NCBI GenBank assembly: GCA_051960855.1
Contig: JBQCDV010000068.1
Span: 1-6,818 of the forward strand
DNA from: JBQCDV01 sp051960855
Lineage (GTDB): Bacteria > Actinomycetota > Actinomycetes > JAJZTN01
Length of the DNA: 6,818 nucleotides
Direction: 5' to 3'
Below the pieces are notes generated by a model. That model worked only from the letters and a program-made list of their open reading frames with translations, searched no databases and had not been told where the DNA came from. Position numbers and translations under genes: made by a program. Below, piece by piece: positions 5,022-6,818 of this stretch; positions within the stretch are counted from its first letter, which is position 1; the number at the start of each line of letters is the position of its first letter.

Positions 5022-6016
5022 ACACTGGTGGCGCTGTCGCCCTGGTTGTCCTAGTCCTCCTCGTCGTCTTCGTCCTCACGACGATCGTCCGCACCATCCG
5101 GATCGTCCCGCAGGCGACGGCCGGGATCGTCGAGCGACTCGGTCGCTACGCCCGGACTCTCGACCCCGGTCTGCACGTGCTGGTGCCCTTCATCGACAAG
5201 GTGCGGACGTCGATCGACCTGCGTGAGCAGGTGGTCAGCTTCCCGCCGCAGCCGGTCATCACCGAGGACAACCTCGTGGTGTCGATCGACACGGTCATCT
5301 ACTACCAGGTCACCGACGCCCGAGCCGCCACCTACGAGATCGCCAACTTCATCCAGGGCATCGAGCAGCTCACCGTCACCACCCTGCGCAACGTCATCGG
5401 CGGGATGGACCTCGAGCGCACCTTGACCTCTCGCGAGGAGATCAACGCCGCGCTGCGCGGAGTCCTCGACGAGGCCACCGGCAAGTGGGGTATCCGGGTC
5501 AACCGCGTCGAGCTGAAGTCGATCGACCCGCCGGTGTCGATCCAGGACTCGATGGAGAAGCAGATGCGTGCCGACCGCGACAAGCGGGCCGCCATCCTCA
5601 CGGCCGAGGGTGAGCGCCAGTCCGCGATCCTCACCGCGCAGGGTGAGAAGCAGTCGGCGATCCTCCGTGCCGAGGGCGACCGTGAGGCGACCATCCTGCG
5701 GGCCCAGGCGGACCGGGAGGCCGCCATGCTGCAGGCCGAGGGCCAGGCCAAGGCCATCGAGACCGTCTTCCACGCCATCCACGAGGGCCGCCCGGACCAG
5801 GCGCTGCTGAGCTACCAGTACCTGCAGACGCTGCCGCAGATCGCGCAGGGCGACGCAAACAAGGTCTGGATCGTCCCGAGCGAGCTCGGCAAGGCCCTCG
5901 AGGGGCTGGGCTCCCTCGGCTCGTCGCTGGGCAGCTCGCTGGTGGTCCCGGGCGACGCGACGGTCGAGACTGCGCTGCCGCGGCCAGCCGCCCCGTCCGA
6001 GGGCGGGGTGTCCTGA
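5018..6016 (+). CDS. SPFH/Band 7 (stomatin/QmcA-like) membrane protein
   Basis: This 332-residue protein has an N-terminal membrane helix (about 7-25). An SPFH/PHB domain follows at about 28-180: GIVERLGRYARTLDPGLHVLVPFID, then SIDLREQVVSFPPQPVITEDN and the family-typical TLRNVIGGMDLERTLTSREEIN. Residues 190-244 form five consecutive 11-residue repeats of the pattern xxAILxAEGxx, a charged coiled coil. The tail contains YQYLQTLPQIA, VWIVPSEL and a Gly/Ser-rich end. Such proteins oligomerise at the membrane and are linked to microdomains and membrane-protein quality control. The exact role here is unknown. ATG 5018 precedes the anchor directly; GGGGG (5008-5012) or GAAAGG (4998-5003) could serve as ribosome site. 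It follows NfeD and overlaps the probable permease start by 4 nt. Both neighbours therefore look co-transcribed and may be partners. Confidence 0.94.
   Translation: MNTGGAVALVVLVLLVVFVLTTIVRTIRIVPQATAGIVERLGRYARTLDPGLHVLVPFIDKVRTSIDLREQVVSFPPQPVITEDNLVVSIDTVIYYQVTDARAATYEIANFIQGIEQLTVTTLRNVIGGMDLERTLTSREEINAALRGVLDEATGKWGIRVNRVELKSIDPPVSIQDSMEKQMRADRDKRAAILTAEGERQSAILTAQGEKQSAILRAEGDREATILRAQADREAAMLQAEGQAKAIETVFHAIHEGRPDQALLSYQYLQTLPQIAQGDANKVWIVPSELGKALEGLGSLGSSLGSSLVVPGDATVETALPRPAAPSEGGVS
5585..5749 (+). repeat. Five 33-bp coding repeats (11-residue hendecads) in the SPFH gene
   Basis: Residues 190-244 split without gaps into five 11-mers: RAAILTAEGER, QSAILTAQGEK, QSAILRAEGDR, EATILRAQADR and EAAMLQAEGQA. 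At DNA level they are imperfect 33-bp units. Eleven-residue periodicity suits a slightly right-handed coiled coil, as expected for the oligomerisation region of SPFH proteins. Regular near-identical units make repeat-number variation between strains plausible. Confidence 0.8.
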
Positions 6017-6795
6017 CACCGCTCGCAGGAGTCGCCATCGCGCTGGCCGGGGTCGGTGCGGGCGCCATCAACGCCGTCGTCGGGTCGGGCACCCTCATCA
6101 CGTTCCCGACCGTGCTCGCCTTCGGCTATCCCGCGGTGTCGGCCAACGTCTCCAACAACATCGGGCTCGTCCCGGGCGGAGTGACCGCCACGTGGGGCTA
6201 CCGCGCCGAGCTCGAGGGCCAGCAGAAACGGCTGCTCGGCCTCGCCCCCTTGTCGCTGCTCGGGGCCGTGACCGGGTCGCTGCTGCTGCTGGTGCTCCCC
6301 GCGTCCGCGTTCGCCGCGATCGTGCCCATCCTCATCTTCATCTCGCTGGTGCTGGTCCTGATCCAGCCGCGCCTGCAGGCGTCCCTTCTGGAGCGCCGTT
6401 CTCGTCAGAGTGATGACAACGCTGGCCGCAACGTCGTCTCACGCGGCCTGATGGGTGCCGGCGTCTATCTCGCCGGCGTCTACGGCGGGTACTTCGGTGC
6501 CGCCCAAGGGGTCCTGCTCGTGGGGATCCTCGGCGCCCTGCTCCCCGAGAGCCTGCAGCGGATCAACGCGGCGAAGAACCTGCTGTCCCTGGTGGTCAAC
6601 GCCGTGGCTGCCGTCGTCTTCAGCCTCGTCGCGCGAGACCACGTCGTCTGGCCGGTCGTTGGCCTGATCGCGCTCGGCTCGCTTATCGGTGGGTTCCTGG
6701 GCGCCAAGCTCGGGCGACGACTGCCTCCGCGCGTGCTCCGCGGCATCATCGTGGTCGTCGGCCTGGTCGCCATCGTCAAGCTCGTGTTCGGTTAG
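6013..6795 (+). CDS. TauE/SafE-family permease (probable sulfite/sulfonate-type anion exporter), CTG start
   Basis: With a CTG start at 6013 the protein has 260 residues, the normal family size. About eight membrane helices are expected (roughly 5-31, 41-56, 72-92, 98-116, 142-171, 187-206, 211-230, 241-259). The first conserved segment, AGAINAVVGSGTLITFP (16-32), lies upstream of the first in-frame GTG (6112). A start there would delete the first helix, so it is rejected. No in-frame ATG or GTG lies between the SPFH coding end and 6112. CTG 6013-6015 overlaps the SPFH TGA (CTGA) and has GAGG and GGGG upstream. The second half repeats the fold, with GYFGAAQGVLLVGILGALLP (159-178) matching the first half's motif and NAAKNL (185-190) matching SANVSNNI (43-50). 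TauE/SafE proteins export sulfite, sulfoacetate or related anions; the substrate here is unknown. Loop 120-142 is charged. The TAG stop is 23 bases from the window end. Confidence 0.9.
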   Translation: MTPLAGVAIALAGVGAGAINAVVGSGTLITFPTVLAFGYPAVSANVSNNIGLVPGGVTATWGYRAELEGQQKRLLGLAPLSLLGAVTGSLLLLVLPASAFAAIVPILIFISLVLVLIQPRLQASLLERRSRQSDDNAGRNVVSRGLMGAGVYLAGVYGGYFGAAQGVLLVGILGALLPESLQRINAAKNLLSLVVNAVAAVVFSLVARDHVVWPVVGLIALGSLIGGFLGAKLGRRLPPRVLRGIIVVVGLVAIVKLVFG

Positions 6796-6818
6796 CAAGC
6801 GGTGGCCCACGTCCTGCC

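Noticed and set aside
5051..6019. 322-codon minus-strand frame antisense to the SPFH gene
   Set aside because: It is a shadow: the plus frame has a clear SPFH domain and coiled coil, while the minus product is a His/Leu/Arg/Asp mixture with no motif.
6112..6114. GTG start for the TauE/SafE permease
   Set aside because: It would remove the first membrane helix and the conserved GSGTLITFP segment, which are encoded in frame upstream.
6439..6810. Minus-strand frame at the right end
   Set aside because: It is antisense to the permease's conserved second half; the His/Asp/Glu-rich translation has no family features.
6796..6818. Right-end 23 bases after the permease stop
   Set aside because: Too short to support any gene, hairpin or terminator.

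Overview
The window is gene-dense, GC-rich chromosomal DNA with strong G/C preference at third codon positions. Its genes are typical of Actinobacteria: a two-ACT-domain SerB2-type phosphoserine phosphatase, actinobacterial GlgC, and an NfeD/SPFH membrane pair. GC-rich Micrococcales (for example Intrasporangiaceae) fit best, but that is an impression from protein style, not a computed placement. I see no mobile element, CRISPR array, tRNA or rRNA. This is core or near-core genome rather than an accessory island.

Layout: transcription radiates from one divergent promoter region at about 3466-3545. Leftwards (minus strand) lie an unrecognised 287-residue protein (2602-3465), glgC for ADP-glucose pyrophosphorylase (1292-2533), and serB (63-1268). 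Rightwards (plus strand) lie a stand-alone ABC-type ATPase (3546-4343), an NfeD-like membrane protein (4483-4941), a possible 27-codon coupling ORF (4938-5021), an SPFH/stomatin-like protein (5018-6016), and a TauE/SafE-family permease (6013-6795). The permease most likely starts at a CTG codon overlapping the SPFH stop.

Two organisational themes stand out. First, all five genes with a free upstream region (serB, glgC, the unknown gene, the ABC ATPase, NfeD) have a TANNNT -10-like hexamer exactly 6 or 7 nt before the start codon and no convincing Shine-Dalgarno. This is the arrangement expected of leaderless transcripts. It also fixes the start of the unknown gene at the GTG at 3465. Second, the last four reading frames on the right may form a chain of 4-nt stop/start overlaps (GTGA, ATGA, CTGA), suggesting a translationally coupled NfeD-SPFH-TauE operon.

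Functionally the window joins serine synthesis (SerB), glycogen/alpha-glucan precursor synthesis (GlgC), a soluble ABC ATPase of unknown partner, and a membrane-microdomain module (NfeD plus SPFH) coupled to an anion exporter-like permease. I find no strong evidence for a wholly new multi-gene system. The points most worth checking are the leaderless pattern, the mini-ORF with its G7 tract, the CTG start, the tandem 18-bp repeat that re-copies the ATPase stop codon, the 21-bp-period repeat in the divergent promoter, and the unknown gene.
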